DNA of 64,000 bases from an uncultured Naasia sp. (GTDB lineage Bacteria; Actinomycetota; Actinomycetes; Actinomycetales; Microbacteriaceae), in the NCBI GenBank assembly GCA_913778905.1, contig CAJYYA010000023.1, positions 62,001 through 126,000 on the forward strand, read 5' to 3'. Positions within the stretch are counted from its first letter, which is position 1; each line of letters opens with the position of its first letter. Under the pieces are notes generated by a model. The model saw only the letters and a program-made list of their open reading frames with translations. It was not told where the DNA came from and ran no database searches. A program made the position numbers and the translations under genes. Positions 41,911 through 51,285 of this stretch are shown one piece after another.

Positions 41911-43349
41911 CCACCACCGAACAGATCGTCGACGAGCCGCTCGAGCCCGAGATCACGGCCGCGGAAGCCGCCCTGCAGAAGAAGGCCCGCGACCACCTCT
42001 GGATGCACTTCACCCGTCAGTCGGTTCTCGAGGACAGCGGCGTCCCCGTCATCGTCAAGGGCGACGGGCACCATGTCTGGGACTCGCGCGGCAAGAGGTA
42101 CTTCGACGGCTTGTCGGGGCTGTTCGTCGTCAACGCCGGGCACGGCCGGAAGCGTCTCGCGCAGGCCGCGGCGAGGCAGGCGGAGGAGCTCGCCTTCTTC
42201 CCCATCTGGTCCTACGCGCACCCGTCCGCCATCGAGCTCGCCGACCGTCTCGCCGACATGGCGCCGGGCGACCTCGACCGCGTGTTCTTCTCCACCGGCG
42301 GCGGTGAGGCGGTCGAAACCGCGTTCAAGCTCGCGAAGCACTACTGGAAGCTGCAGGGCCGCCACACCAAGCACAAGGTCATCTCGCGTGCCGTCGCGTA
42401 TCACGGCACCCCGCAGGGAGCGCTGGCGATCACGGGGATCCCGGCTATGAAGCAGATGTACGAGCCCGTCACGCCCGGCGGCTTCCGCGTTCCCAACACC
42501 AACTACTACCGCTCCGAGGAGGCCGGCTTCGTCTCCGCACTCCCGGAGGGTCCGGACCGCGAAGAGGCTTTCGGTATCTGGGCGGCGAATCGGATCGAGG
42601 AGATGATCCTGTTCGAAGGCCCCGAGACGGTCGCCGCGGTGTTCCTCGAGCCGGTGCAGAACTCGGGCGGCTGCTTCCCCCCGCCGCGCGGTTATTTCCA
42701 GAGGGTGCGCGAGATCTGCGACCGTCACGACGTGCTACTGGTGTCGGACGAGGTCATCTGCGCCTTCGGCCGCATCGGCAATTGGTTCGCCTGCGACACC
42801 TACGGGTACGTGCCCGACATGATCACCTGCGCCAAGGCCATGACCAGCGGCTACTCCCCGATCGGCGCGACCATCGTGTCGGATCGTATCTACGAGCCGT
42901 TCCGCCACGGATCCACCTCCTTCGCGCACGGCTACACCTTCGCCGGACACCCCGTCTCCGCCGCGGTCGCCCTCGAGAACCTGGACATCTTCGAGGAGGA
43001 GGGCCTCAACCGGCGCGTACGGGAGAAGGGCCCGGTCTTCAAGCAGACGTTGCAGCGGCTGAACGACCTGCCCATCGTGGGCGACGTGCGCGGCGACGGC
43101 TACTTCTACGGGATCGAGCTCGTGAAGGACAAGAGCACTCGGGAGACGTTCGACGACGACGAGTCCGAGCGACTGCTGCGCGGCTTCCTGTCCAAGGCGC
43201 TCTTCGACGCCGGCCTCTACTGCCGCGCCGACGATCGCGGCGACCCGGTCATCCAGCTCGCACCGCCGCTCACCATCGGTGAGAAGGAGTTCGACGAGAT
43301 CGAGAACATCCTCCGCGGGGTGCTCACCGAGGCGTGGAGCCGTCTCTAG
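41907..43349 (+). CDS. Class III (omega-) aminotransferase
   Basis: PLP-dependent aminotransferase of 480 aa, cytoplasmic. It has GKRYFDGLSGLFVVNAGHGR, STGGGEAVETAFKLAKHYWK (cofactor phosphate site), SRAVAYHGTPQGALAITGIP, and FLEPVQNSGGCFPPPRGYF. The catalytic region VLLVSDEVICAFGRIG (Asp) is followed by ITCAKAMTSGYSPIGA with the PLP lysine. The C-terminus includes VRGDGYFYGIELVKDK. The sequence style is closer to putrescine/beta-alanine:pyruvate-type aminotransferases than to the gabT in this window. Coupling to an Lrp regulator suggests amine or amino-acid catabolism. The exact donor cannot be told. Confidence 0.88.
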   Translation: MTTTEQIVDEPLEPEITAAEAALQKKARDHLWMHFTRQSVLEDSGVPVIVKGDGHHVWDSRGKRYFDGLSGLFVVNAGHGRKRLAQAAARQAEELAFFPIWSYAHPSAIELADRLADMAPGDLDRVFFSTGGGEAVETAFKLAKHYWKLQGRHTKHKVISRAVAYHGTPQGALAITGIPAMKQMYEPVTPGGFRVPNTNYYRSEEAGFVSALPEGPDREEAFGIWAANRIEEMILFEGPETVAAVFLEPVQNSGGCFPPPRGYFQRVREICDRHDVLLVSDEVICAFGRIGNWFACDTYGYVPDMITCAKAMTSGYSPIGATIVSDRIYEPFRHGSTSFAHGYTFAGHPVSAAVALENLDIFEEEGLNRRVREKGPVFKQTLQRLNDLPIVGDVRGDGYFYGIELVKDKSTRETFDDDESERLLRGFLSKALFDAGLYCRADDRGDPVIQLAPPLTIGEKEFDEIENILRGVLTEAWSRL

Positions 43350-43418
43350 GTTCTCTCATGTTGGCCTCCTAGGGTTCACGAACGCGGATATCCTGCGTGC
43401 GCGACGGACGAAGGCGCC

Positions 43419-43970
43419 ATGAGCTACAGCTCGACCGGTTTGAACGACGGCCTCATCCCTGCGCGCCGTCGTGTCGTCGATGTCCGGTCGGTGGGGATGC
43501 TGGTCGCCTTCCTCGCGATCTCGACGGCTGTCGCGGCCTTCGGAAGCCTCACGACGATCTCCGCAGTCGACGGCTGGTACGCCTCGGCCGCGAAGGTCGC
43601 CTGGAATCCGCCGAACTGGATCTTCGGCCCGGTCTGGACGCTGCTCTACGCCTCGATGTCGGTCGCTGCCTGGCTGGTCTGGCGCCGTCGGCACTTCGTC
43701 GACGTCCGTCCGGCGTTGGCCCTCTACGTCGGACAGCTCGTGCTGAATTCGGTGTGGACCCCGGTCTTCTTCGGAGGTTTCGTGATCGCGGGCGGTTCGG
43801 CACTCTGGATCGGCGCGGTGATCATCGTCCTGCTCGACGTCTGCGTGATCGCGACGATCGTCGCCTTCCGCCCGGTCAGTCGCCCCGCAGCCTGGCTCCT
43901 CGTGCCGTACCTGGCGTGGATCATCTACGCGACGACGTTGAACATCGGCCTGGCGATCCTCAACGCCTGA
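43419..43970 (+). CDS. TspO/MBR-family membrane protein
   Basis: A 183-aa tryptophan-rich sensory protein with five predicted transmembrane helices. The hydrophilic N-terminal about 25 residues are followed by LVAFLAISTAVAAFGSL. The family signature WYASAAKVAWNPPNWIFGPV then WTLLYASMSVAAWLVW is clear, as is YVGQLVLNSVWTPVFFGG. The C-terminal PYLAWIIYATTLNIGLAILN matches the last helix. TspO proteins bind tetrapyrroles and are linked to porphyrin and stress responses. GAAGG lies upstream of the ATG. It stands 69 bases after the aminotransferase gene. Confidence 0.94.
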   Translation: MSYSSTGLNDGLIPARRRVVDVRSVGMLVAFLAISTAVAAFGSLTTISAVDGWYASAAKVAWNPPNWIFGPVWTLLYASMSVAAWLVWRRRHFVDVRPALALYVGQLVLNSVWTPVFFGGFVIAGGSALWIGAVIIVLLDVCVIATIVAFRPVSRPAAWLLVPYLAWIIYATTLNIGLAILNA

Positions 43971-43982
43971 CGCCCGTCCGCG

Positions 43983-44087
43983 CTCTCGATGAGGCCCGGC
44001 TGCCTACTCGACGTCGGTTGATCTTCCGGAGGTCGAGTAGCGAAGCGTACCGAGACCGGCCGAGTAGCCGAAGGCGTATCGAGGCCC
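43983..44087. repeat. Composite GTCGAGTAG-type palindromic repeat array
   Basis: Three related units lie between tspO and tag. One inverted unit ends in CTACTCGAC (44004-44012). Two direct units begin GTCGAGTAG (44032) and GGCCGAGTAG (44059), each ending CGAGACC or CGAGGCC. The first two form a 9-bp inverted repeat with a 19-base spacer. Units of the type GGTCGAGTAGC...GTATCGAGACC are, from general knowledge, abundant intergenic elements in Microbacteriaceae. Function unknown; terminator or nuclease/IHF-type site are options. Confidence 0.75.
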
Positions 44088-44192
44088 CACCCGAGCGATC
44101 CCTCCCGGACACCCACCTCCTCCCCCGCCGTCCCGCCCGCGCGACATCTCCACACCCGCGCCCGCAGCACCGCCCCACCGGGCCCCGCTCCC

Positions 44193-44198
44193 TAGCCT
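44193..44198 (+). promoter_or_regulatory. -10 box, leaderless promoter of tag
   Basis: TAGCCT ends 6 bases before the ATG at 44205; the same hexamer precedes ald. It selects this ATG over the in-frame one at 44238. Confidence 0.55.
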
Positions 44199-44204
44199 CG
44201 CGGC

Positions 44205-44834
44205 ATGACGCTCCCCTTCCCCCGTACCTTTGACCCGATGACCACGATCACTGGCGACGACGGCCGAGCACGCTGCGGCTGGGTCGGCCGCGACCCCGAG
44301 TACCTCCGCTACCATGACGAGGAGTGGGGCGTTCCTCTTCATGGCGATCGCGCCCTGTTCGAGAAAATCAGCCTCGAGGCGTTCCAGTCGGGGCTCTCCT
44401 GGATCACCATCCTCAAGCGCCGCCCGGGATTCCGAGCCGCGTTCGCCGGCTTCGACCCCGACTCCGTCGCCGCCTTCACCGAGCACGATGTCGATCGCCT
44501 GCTGATCGACGAGGGGATCATCCGCAACCGCAAGAAGATCGAGAGCACCATCTCGAACGCACGCGCCCTGCGTTCACTGCTCGATGTCGAGGGCGAGGGT
44601 GCTCTCGACCGTCTCGTCTGGAGCTTCGCTCCCGAACCGCGCCCCGCGGAGGACCGCCCCGGGAGCCTCGATGAGGTCGTCGCCCGGTCGCCCGAGTCGC
44701 TCGCGCTGAGCAAGGCCTTGAAGTCCGTGGGGTTCAGCTTCGTGGGCCCGACCACCGTCTACGCCCTCATGCAGTCGGCCGGGCTCGTCGATGATCACGT
44801 CGTCGGATGTTGGCGAGCCGGCGCCGGCGACTGA
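44205..44834 (+). CDS. tag: DNA-3-methyladenine glycosylase I
   Basis: Base-excision repair enzyme that removes 3-methyladenine, 209 aa. The N-terminal zinc-site cysteine lies in ARCGWVG, with the conserved YHDEEWGVPLHGD following. LFEKISLEAFQSGLSWITIL, then KRRPGFRAAFAGFDP and RNRKKIESTISNAR, are characteristic. The catalytic-pocket segment is LSKALKSVGFSFVGPTTVYA, followed by LMQSAGLVDDHVVGCW with His and Cys ligands. The start at 44205 rests on the upstream TAGCCT box; ATG 44238 would give a protein 11 residues shorter. It is convergent with the aldo/keto reductase gene, 5 bases apart. Confidence 0.93.
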   Translation: MTLPFPRTFDPMTTITGDDGRARCGWVGRDPEYLRYHDEEWGVPLHGDRALFEKISLEAFQSGLSWITILKRRPGFRAAFAGFDPDSVAAFTEHDVDRLLIDEGIIRNRKKIESTISNARALRSLLDVEGEGALDRLVWSFAPEPRPAEDRPGSLDEVVARSPESLALSKALKSVGFSFVGPTTVYALMQSAGLVDDHVVGCWRAGAGD

Positions 44835-44839
44835 TCGGC

Positions 44840-45796
44840 TCAGAGCGGGAACAGCTCGTCGATGCGAGCCGCGTCCTCCGCCGACGGGCGCCAGGCCGTG
44901 CCCGCCGCGGCGTTCTGCCGCACCTGTTCCGGGGTCGTGGCACCGGCGATGACACTCGACACGACAGGGCGGGAGAGCAGCCACCCGAACGTCGCCTCCA
45001 GCATGGTGACGCCGCGTTCGCGGGCGAGACGCTCGAACTCCTCGACGCCGTCCCACGGCACCGTGTCCAGCAGGGAGCGCTTGCGCTGCATGATGCGGCT
45101 GTCCGCGGGACCGCCTTCGCGGGTGAACTTCCCGGTGAAGACACCGTTGTAGAGGGGGAAGAACGGGAGCAGCCCCAGTCCGAAACGCTCGGCGGCGGGC
45201 ATCAGCTCCCGTTCGGCGTCACGGACGAGCAGGCTGTACTCGTTCTGGGTGGAGACGAAGCGTTCGACGCCGATCTGTCGGGCGATGTGCTCGGCATCGG
45301 CCAGCTGCCAGGCCGCCAGGTTCGAGTGCCCGATGTAGCGGATCTTGCCCTCGCGGACGAGCTCATCCAGGGCCGAGAGCGTCTCTTCGATCGGCGTGAT
45401 CGGATCCGGGGTGTGCAGCTGGTACAGGTCGATCCAGTCGGTCTGGAGTCGCCGGAGCGATCCCTCGACCGCGCGCCGGATGTAGCGACGCGATCCGCGA
45501 GCGCCCCACGCCTCGATCGGCGTCGGATAGTCGGAGTGGCCGAATTTCGTCGCGACGACCGCGTCGTCACGGCGCCCCTTCAGCGCGATCCCGAGCATCT
45601 CCTCGCTTCGCCCGAAGCCGCCTCCGTACATCTCAGCGGTGTCGAAGAGGGTGATCCCCGACTCGAGGGCCGCGTGGACGACGGCATCGACGCCCTCCTG
45701 GGTCTCGGTGGCGGTTCCCGAGCGGCTGAGGTTGTTGCAGCCGAGGCCGGTGACGGAGACGCGGAGGCCGGAGCGGCCGAGTGAGCGGTAGTCCAT
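44840..45796 (-). CDS. Aldo/keto reductase
   Basis: NADPH-dependent aldo/keto reductase, 318 aa, TIM barrel. Catalytic tetrad residues can be read in FDTAEMYGGGFGRSEEMLG (Asp and Tyr), VATKFG (Lys) and YQLHTPDPITPIEETL (His). The cofactor-binding end includes NEYSLLVRDAERELMPAAER and SSVIAGATTPEQVRQNAAA. It resembles the YajO/Tas/potassium-channel beta-like subgroup. ATG 45796 lies 7 bases after TAGCGT, and the protein then starts at MDYRSLGRSGLRVS, the usual family start; an upstream in-frame start at 45826 is disfavoured. It lies 10 bases downstream of yaaA on the same strand. The physiological substrate is unknown. Confidence 0.92.
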   Translation of the reverse strand: MDYRSLGRSGLRVSVTGLGCNNLSRSGTATETQEGVDAVVHAALESGITLFDTAEMYGGGFGRSEEMLGIALKGRRDDAVVATKFGHSDYPTPIEAWGARGSRRYIRRAVEGSLRRLQTDWIDLYQLHTPDPITPIEETLSALDELVREGKIRYIGHSNLAAWQLADAEHIARQIGVERFVSTQNEYSLLVRDAERELMPAAERFGLGLLPFFPLYNGVFTGKFTREGGPADSRIMQRKRSLLDTVPWDGVEEFERLARERGVTMLEATFGWLLSRPVVSSVIAGATTPEQVRQNAAAGTAWRPSAEDAARIDELFPL

Positions 45797-45803
45797 GCCG
45801 ACC

Positions 45804-45809
45804 ACGCTA
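45804..45809 (-). promoter_or_regulatory. -10 box, leaderless promoter of the aldo/keto reductase gene
   Basis: TAGCGT on the minus strand ends 7 bases before the ATG at 45796; it overlaps the last codons of yaaA. Confidence 0.5.
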
Positions 45810-46598
45810 CGCCGGGGCGATCGCACCTCGCACGTCTGGCGACCAGCGCCCGGGCGGGACGACGAGGTCGAGCTCGCCCGGCGCCCCCTCGCTCAGCTCG
45901 ATGCGGTGCTCACCCGCCCAGTCGAGCAGACCGGCGACATCGGCGGGGGCCGTCTCCGCGCACAGGAGGGCCCGGGCGAGCGTGCCCTTCGCCGACTTGT
46001 TGAAGTGACCCAGAGCACGGGTGATCCCGTCCTCTCCGCGGGTCTTGACGCGCAGGTAGCGTCGCTCGCCCGACGGCGACAGGGGCGCGAGGGCCGCATA
46101 CCCCTCGGAACGCATGTCGAGCACCAGGCCGGGGACCGCGTCGAGGGCCTTCCCCGCGCGAGATGCCCAATGGGCCTTCAGCGGGAGGTTTGGGAGGCGT
46201 GAGTCGAACGACAGGCGGTACGCCGGGATCGCGTCGAGAGCGCCGATGGGACCGAGAAGCGCCGACTGGACGACGAGGCTCTCCCTCGCGCGTTCGCGAG
46301 CCGCGTCGTCGAGGGTCGGCGCGTCCAGCGCGTCGTAGAGCACCCCGGTGTAGCGGTCCATCGCCGCCATCGTCGGACCGGTCCTCACTGCACGGTTGCG
46401 GTCGACCTCGCCGCTCTGCCGGGCGCTGAGCTTGAGGACGCGCATCGTGGCGTCCGCGTCCTTCGCCAGCGTCGAGACAGCTCGCACGACCGTGCGGCGG
46501 GCGGCCGTGAGCGACGGGAAACGCAGCACATCGAGATCGAGCGGCACGGCTTCACCACCATCCCGCTTGGTTTCGGAAGGGGGGAGCAGAAGAAGCAC
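45807..46598 (-). CDS. yaaA: YaaA/DUF328-family peroxide stress protein
   Basis: A 263-aa cytoplasmic protein of the YaaA family. In E. coli YaaA limits free iron and oxidative damage after H2O2 stress. It begins LLLLPPSETKRDGG, with the conserved PPSETK. Other family blocks are YTGVLYDALD, LGPIGALDAIPAYRLSFDSR, and DMRSEGYAALAPL. The C-terminal KGTLARALL and HFNKSAKG segment is also diagnostic. The start is GTG at 46598, 6 bases after TAGGCT. The direct role in this organism is inferred from the family. Confidence 0.88.
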   Translation of the reverse strand: MLLLLPPSETKRDGGEAVPLDLDVLRFPSLTAARRTVVRAVSTLAKDADATMRVLKLSARQSGEVDRNRAVRTGPTMAAMDRYTGVLYDALDAPTLDDAARERARESLVVQSALLGPIGALDAIPAYRLSFDSRLPNLPLKAHWASRAGKALDAVPGLVLDMRSEGYAALAPLSPSGERRYLRVKTRGEDGITRALGHFNKSAKGTLARALLCAETAPADVAGLLDWAGEHRIELSEGAPGELDLVVPPGRWSPDVRGAIAPA

Positions 46599-46604
46599 CG
46601 CAAC

Positions 46605-46610
46605 AGCCTA
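46605..46610 (-). promoter_or_regulatory. -10 box, leaderless promoter of yaaA
   Basis: TAGGCT on the minus strand ends 6 bases before the GTG at 46598. Confidence 0.55.
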
Positions 46611-46743
46611 GAGCCGGCCCACACCTCCGGCTGGTGACCGGACGACGACCCCGGAGCGTCCTCCCGACGACATTTCGGTGTCATGTCAACAATTTTCGGC
46701 GTGTCCGGGAATAGCCCTCTTTCGGATGCGATTGCATGGAGTC

Positions 46744-47298
46744 ATGACCACTTCATCGATTCACCCCGCGTACCGTACCGGCACCTGGAAGCTCGACCCG
46801 ACCCACTCGGAGCTGTCGTTCTCGGTTCGCCACCTCGCGATCAGCAAGGTCAAGGGCACCTTCGAGTCCTTCGACGCGACCCTCGTGACCGGCGAGACGC
46901 TGGAGGAGAGCTCGCTCGACGCGACGATCGACATCGCGTCGGTCAACACCAACCAGAAGGACCGCGACCAGCACCTCCGCACGAGCGACTTCTTCCTCAC
47001 GGACGAGCACCCCACCGCGACCTTCACGTCGAAGCAGTTCACCGTCGACGGTGACGACTTCACCGCGACCGGTGACTTCACGCTCCGTGGCGTGACCAAG
47101 CAGGTCGTCCTCAAGGGCGAGTTCGGCGGCATCGTCACCGACGGCTACGGCCAGACCAAGGCCGGTGTCAGCGCGAAGACCAAGATCAATCGTCACGACT
47201 TCGGTGTCAACTGGAACGCTGCACTGGAGGCCGGTGGCCTGACCCTCGGTGAGGACGTCACCATCAACCTCGAGCTCCAGTTCGTTCTCCAGCCGTAA
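46744..47298 (+). CDS. YceI-family lipocalin-like protein
   Basis: A 184-aa protein of the YceI family, beta-barrel isoprenoid/lipid-binding proteins. No signal peptide is present, so it is cytoplasmic here, as in many actinobacteria. Motifs are WKLDPTHSELSFSVRHLAIS, VKGTFESFDATL, the conserved RDQHLRTSDFF, HPTATFTSKQF and the C-terminal LGEDVTINLELQFVL. ATG 46744 follows TGGAG closely and gives the expected N-terminus; an earlier in-frame start at 46678 is unlikely. It is convergent with the alpha-galactosidase gene, with a strong hairpin between them. Ligand unknown. Confidence 0.92.
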   Translation: MTTSSIHPAYRTGTWKLDPTHSELSFSVRHLAISKVKGTFESFDATLVTGETLEESSLDATIDIASVNTNQKDRDQHLRTSDFFLTDEHPTATFTSKQFTVDGDDFTATGDFTLRGVTKQVVLKGEFGGIVTDGYGQTKAGVSAKTKINRHDFGVNWNAALEAGGLTLGEDVTINLELQFVLQP

Positions 47299-47327
47299 GC
47301 CACGGCCGACAGGCCGCCCACGGCGAA

Positions 47328-47364
47328 GACGGGGCTCACTTTCATGACGAGAGTGAGCCCCGTC
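47328..47364. terminator. Bidirectional terminator hairpin between yceI and the alpha-galactosidase gene
   Basis: GACGGGGCTCACT (47328-47340) and AGTGAGCCCCGTC (47352-47364) are perfect 13-bp arms around an 11-base loop, between two convergent stop codons. A short T-rich stretch (TCTATT) follows on the plus strand. Confidence 0.8.
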
Positions 47365-47389
47365 TCTATTCAGGGGCGGTGCAGAGCGG

Positions 47390-49357
47390 TCAGCAGCTCA
47401 GTGCGCTCACGGGCGCCTTGACTTCGGCCCGATCACCCGTCGATGTCACCGCGGCCGCCGTGACCGTCGACGCGGCGATCGACCGAGCCCGTGTGGTGAA
47501 GCTCTGACTCACGCTCTTTCCCGATGCGACGTCGACCGACGGCTTCCGGCCCCAAGGAGAAGAGAGGGACACCGCCGCGGACGTGGCCCCGGTGTTGGTC
47601 GCCGACACGACGACCACTACACGACCGGAGACGCACCGCCGAGTCGCGGACGCCGTGAGCACTCCCTGCGGAGCAGCCGCCGCCTCTCGGGTCACGCTGG
47701 ACCAGCGCTGGTTCGACTGACCGTTGCACTCCCAGATCAGCAGCTCCGATCCGGCGGTGAGGCCCCCGTTGTCGACGTCCAGGCACTTGCCGGATGACGT
47801 GCTGCGGATCGACCCGTCCTGCTGCACGACCCACTGCTGGTTGATCTGCGAGTTGCACTCCCAGAACAGAACCGCCGTGCCGTTCGCCGTGCCTGCGTGA
47901 TCGACGTCGAGGCACATGCCCCCCATCATGATTTGACCGTCACGCAGGGCTGCACGCTGGGTCTGGGACGCCTCGTCACAGGTGTTGACCACGCCACGCG
48001 TTCCGAGGTCGAGCTGGCCACCCTCGCCGTCGAGACACCGCCCGGACTGCTCACCTTTCAGAGACACGACCGTACTGGCCACCGTCCCGGCCGCGACGCG
48101 GAGGAGCGTGAGGCCGTGGCGCGGAACAGACGCGGAGAGCGTCCCGGTCGAGTTCGACTTCCCACCCGTGTAGAGATCAGAGACCGCGTAGTTCGGAGCG
48201 CTCGACAGTCCGACCTGAGCAGCCGTCGTCGTGACGGTCACACTCGAGCCTCCCCGATTGAGCAGTCCGACCGCGTATGAACCGTCCGACATGCGCTTCG
48301 ACCAGATCTCCACGTCGCCGTCGTCGCGCACTCGCGCCGCCTGAAGTCCGAGCTCGTCCTGGTCGACGGCGATGATGTCTTTGTTGGTCAAGATCGAACG
48401 AGTGTCCTCGTTCATCGTGGTGATGTCGTTGCCGGCGATGAGCGGGGAACCCATAAGAGCCCACATCCCGAAGTGGGCTCGGTTCTCCGTCGGGCTCAGG
48501 ATGTTGTTCTTGCCGACTTCCAACATGTCGGGGTCGTTCCAATGTCCGGGGCCGTTCCAGGACGTCAGGCCCGCCTGCACGTCCAGGATCTCGGTCACAC
48601 CCATGAAGCAGTCCGCGGTGCATCCCGACGACCAGGCCGCCGTGATGTCTTCCGTGGTTCGCCACATGTCGGCGATAGCGCCCCAGTCGTACTCCGCACC
48701 TCGGTTGGGCCGGATGCTGTTGGGATTGATGGAGTAGACGATGTCCCGACCGGTTGCGCGCAGGGCATCTCGCATGAGGGTGAACGCGTCGATCTGCTCC
48801 TGCAGGGTTCCCTCATCCGAGCACCAGTCGTACTTCAGGTAGTCGACACCCCAGGAGGCGAAGGTGTTCGCGTCCTGCCTCTCATGCCCCTGTGCCCCGG
48901 TCGCACCAGGGGTGGCGCCGAAGAACTGTGCGCACGTCTTCTGCCGCGGGGCCTGGTAGATGCCGAATTTGAGCCCCTTGGAGTGGATGTAGTCGCCGAG
49001 CGCCTTCATACCCGAGGGGAAACGGTCCGGATCAGCCTGCAGGCTGCCGTCGGCGGCACGCTGGGGCGACTGCCAGCAGTCGTCGACGACCACGTACTCG
49101 TAGCCGGCGTCTCTCATTCCGCTGGACACCATCGCATCGGCCGCGCCGCGGATCTTGCCCTCGTCGATATTGCAGTAGAACGTGTTCCAGCTGTTCCATC
49201 CGAGAGGCGGCGTGAGCGCGGGGCTGCCTTCCGCAGCCTGGGCCAACGGAGCCGGCCCGGCCGTGAACGAGACCACCGCGCCGGTCAGAGCCACTGTTCC
49301 CGCGACCGCGAGCGTGACTATGCGTCGCATCATGCTTCGGGTAATCGGAATCGTCAT
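47390..49357 (-). CDS. Secreted GH27 alpha-galactosidase with ricin-type lectin domain
   Basis: Extracellular glycoside hydrolase of 655 aa. A signal peptide (MMRRIVTLAVAGTVALTGAV onward, ending near AQA) precedes the GH27 barrel from about residue 40. The barrel shows LTPPLGWNSWNTFYCNIDE, YEYVVVDDCWQSPQR, GLKFGIYQAPRQKTCAQFFG and YLKYDWCSD with nucleophile Asp177. WNDPDMLEVG carries the acid/base. A beta-sandwich follows, then two or three ricin/CBM13-type repeats (GKCLDVDNGG and QSNQRW motifs) at about 425-560, and a C-terminal Ig-like sandwich. Start choice among GTG 49372, ATG 49357 and ATG 49333 is uncertain. It is an accessory sugar-utilisation gene next to the ATP synthase operon. Confidence 0.9.
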   Translation of the reverse strand: MTIPITRSMMRRIVTLAVAGTVALTGAVVSFTAGPAPLAQAAEGSPALTPPLGWNSWNTFYCNIDEGKIRGAADAMVSSGMRDAGYEYVVVDDCWQSPQRAADGSLQADPDRFPSGMKALGDYIHSKGLKFGIYQAPRQKTCAQFFGATPGATGAQGHERQDANTFASWGVDYLKYDWCSDEGTLQEQIDAFTLMRDALRATGRDIVYSINPNSIRPNRGAEYDWGAIADMWRTTEDITAAWSSGCTADCFMGVTEILDVQAGLTSWNGPGHWNDPDMLEVGKNNILSPTENRAHFGMWALMGSPLIAGNDITTMNEDTRSILTNKDIIAVDQDELGLQAARVRDDGDVEIWSKRMSDGSYAVGLLNRGGSSVTVTTTAAQVGLSSAPNYAVSDLYTGGKSNSTGTLSASVPRHGLTLLRVAAGTVASTVVSLKGEQSGRCLDGEGGQLDLGTRGVVNTCDEASQTQRAALRDGQIMMGGMCLDVDHAGTANGTAVLFWECNSQINQQWVVQQDGSIRSTSSGKCLDVDNGGLTAGSELLIWECNGQSNQRWSSVTREAAAAPQGVLTASATRRCVSGRVVVVVSATNTGATSAAVSLSSPWGRKPSVDVASGKSVSQSFTTRARSIAASTVTAAAVTSTGDRAEVKAPVSALSC

Positions 49358-49427
49358 CGATATCACCACCACAATCCGCCCACTGCGATGTGGGCTCAGC
49401 GCGGGCCACCTCGCCCGCCGGAATGGA

Positions 49428-49441
49428 TGTTACCGGGAACA
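49428..49441. promoter_or_regulatory. LacI/GalR-type operator upstream of the alpha-galactosidase gene
   Basis: TGTTACCGGGAACA is a 14-bp palindrome around CCGG with one mismatch, typical of LacI-family operators in actinobacteria (TGTTACCGGTAACA type). It lies 71 bases upstream of the ATG at 49357. Repression lifted by the sugar substrate is the likely control. The regulator gene is not in this window. Confidence 0.6.
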
Positions 49442-49470
49442 CGAAAAGTGAGCTAGGCACACGACGACAA

Positions 49471-49501
49471 AGGGTGCGGGATCCGATGGATCCCGCACCC
49501 T
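49471..49501 (-). terminator. Terminator of the ATP synthase operon
   Basis: Perfect 14-bp arms (49471-49484 and 49488-49501) around a 3-base loop, starting 19 bases after the atpC stop. On the minus strand the stem is followed by TTTGTCG. It would stop atp transcripts before the divergent-looking gap to the alpha-galactosidase gene. Confidence 0.85.
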
Positions 49502-49520
49502 CCGAATCGTTCGCGACGAG

Positions 49521-49781
49521 TCAGCTCACCAGGCTGGCGTTGCGTGCGACCACGGTCACGACGTCACCGGCGACCGAGACGAAACCGTCCTCGGCGTTCG
49601 CGACGATCTTGCGACCGCCGGACTGCGTGACACGCACCTCACCGCCGGCGAGGATGGCCAGCATGGGGACGTGTCCGGGGAGCACACCGATCTCGCCCTC
49701 GGTGGTGCGGGCGACGACCATGTCGGCCTCGCCCTGCCACACCTGCTGGTCGGCGGAGACGACGTTGACCTGAAGCGGCAT
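49521..49781 (-). CDS. atpC: ATP synthase epsilon subunit, short form
   Basis: Central-stalk subunit of F1, 86 aa. The N-terminal beta-sandwich is complete (PLQVNVVSADQQVWQGEAD, ARTTEGEIGVLPGHVPMLAI, VRVTQSGGRKIVANAEDGFV). The protein ends right after it (VVTVVARNASLVS), lacking the C-terminal helical hairpin of about 45-50 residues that gives inhibition in many bacteria. The terminator hairpin follows the stop by 19 bases, so there is no room for a lost extension. The ATG at 49781 starts 2 bases after the atpD stop; an in-frame upstream start at 49814 is inside atpD. Confidence 0.95.
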   Translation of the reverse strand: MPLQVNVVSADQQVWQGEADMVVARTTEGEIGVLPGHVPMLAILAGGEVRVTQSGGRKIVANAEDGFVSVAGDVVTVVARNASLVS

Positions 49782-49783
49782 GA

Positions 49784-51280
<1,497 letters not shown>

Positions 51281-51285
51281 TCAGG

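Noticed and set aside
49502-49520. A lost C-terminal extension of atpC caused by a frameshift
   Set aside because: Only 19 bases separate the stop from the operon terminator, so no coding remnant can be hidden there.
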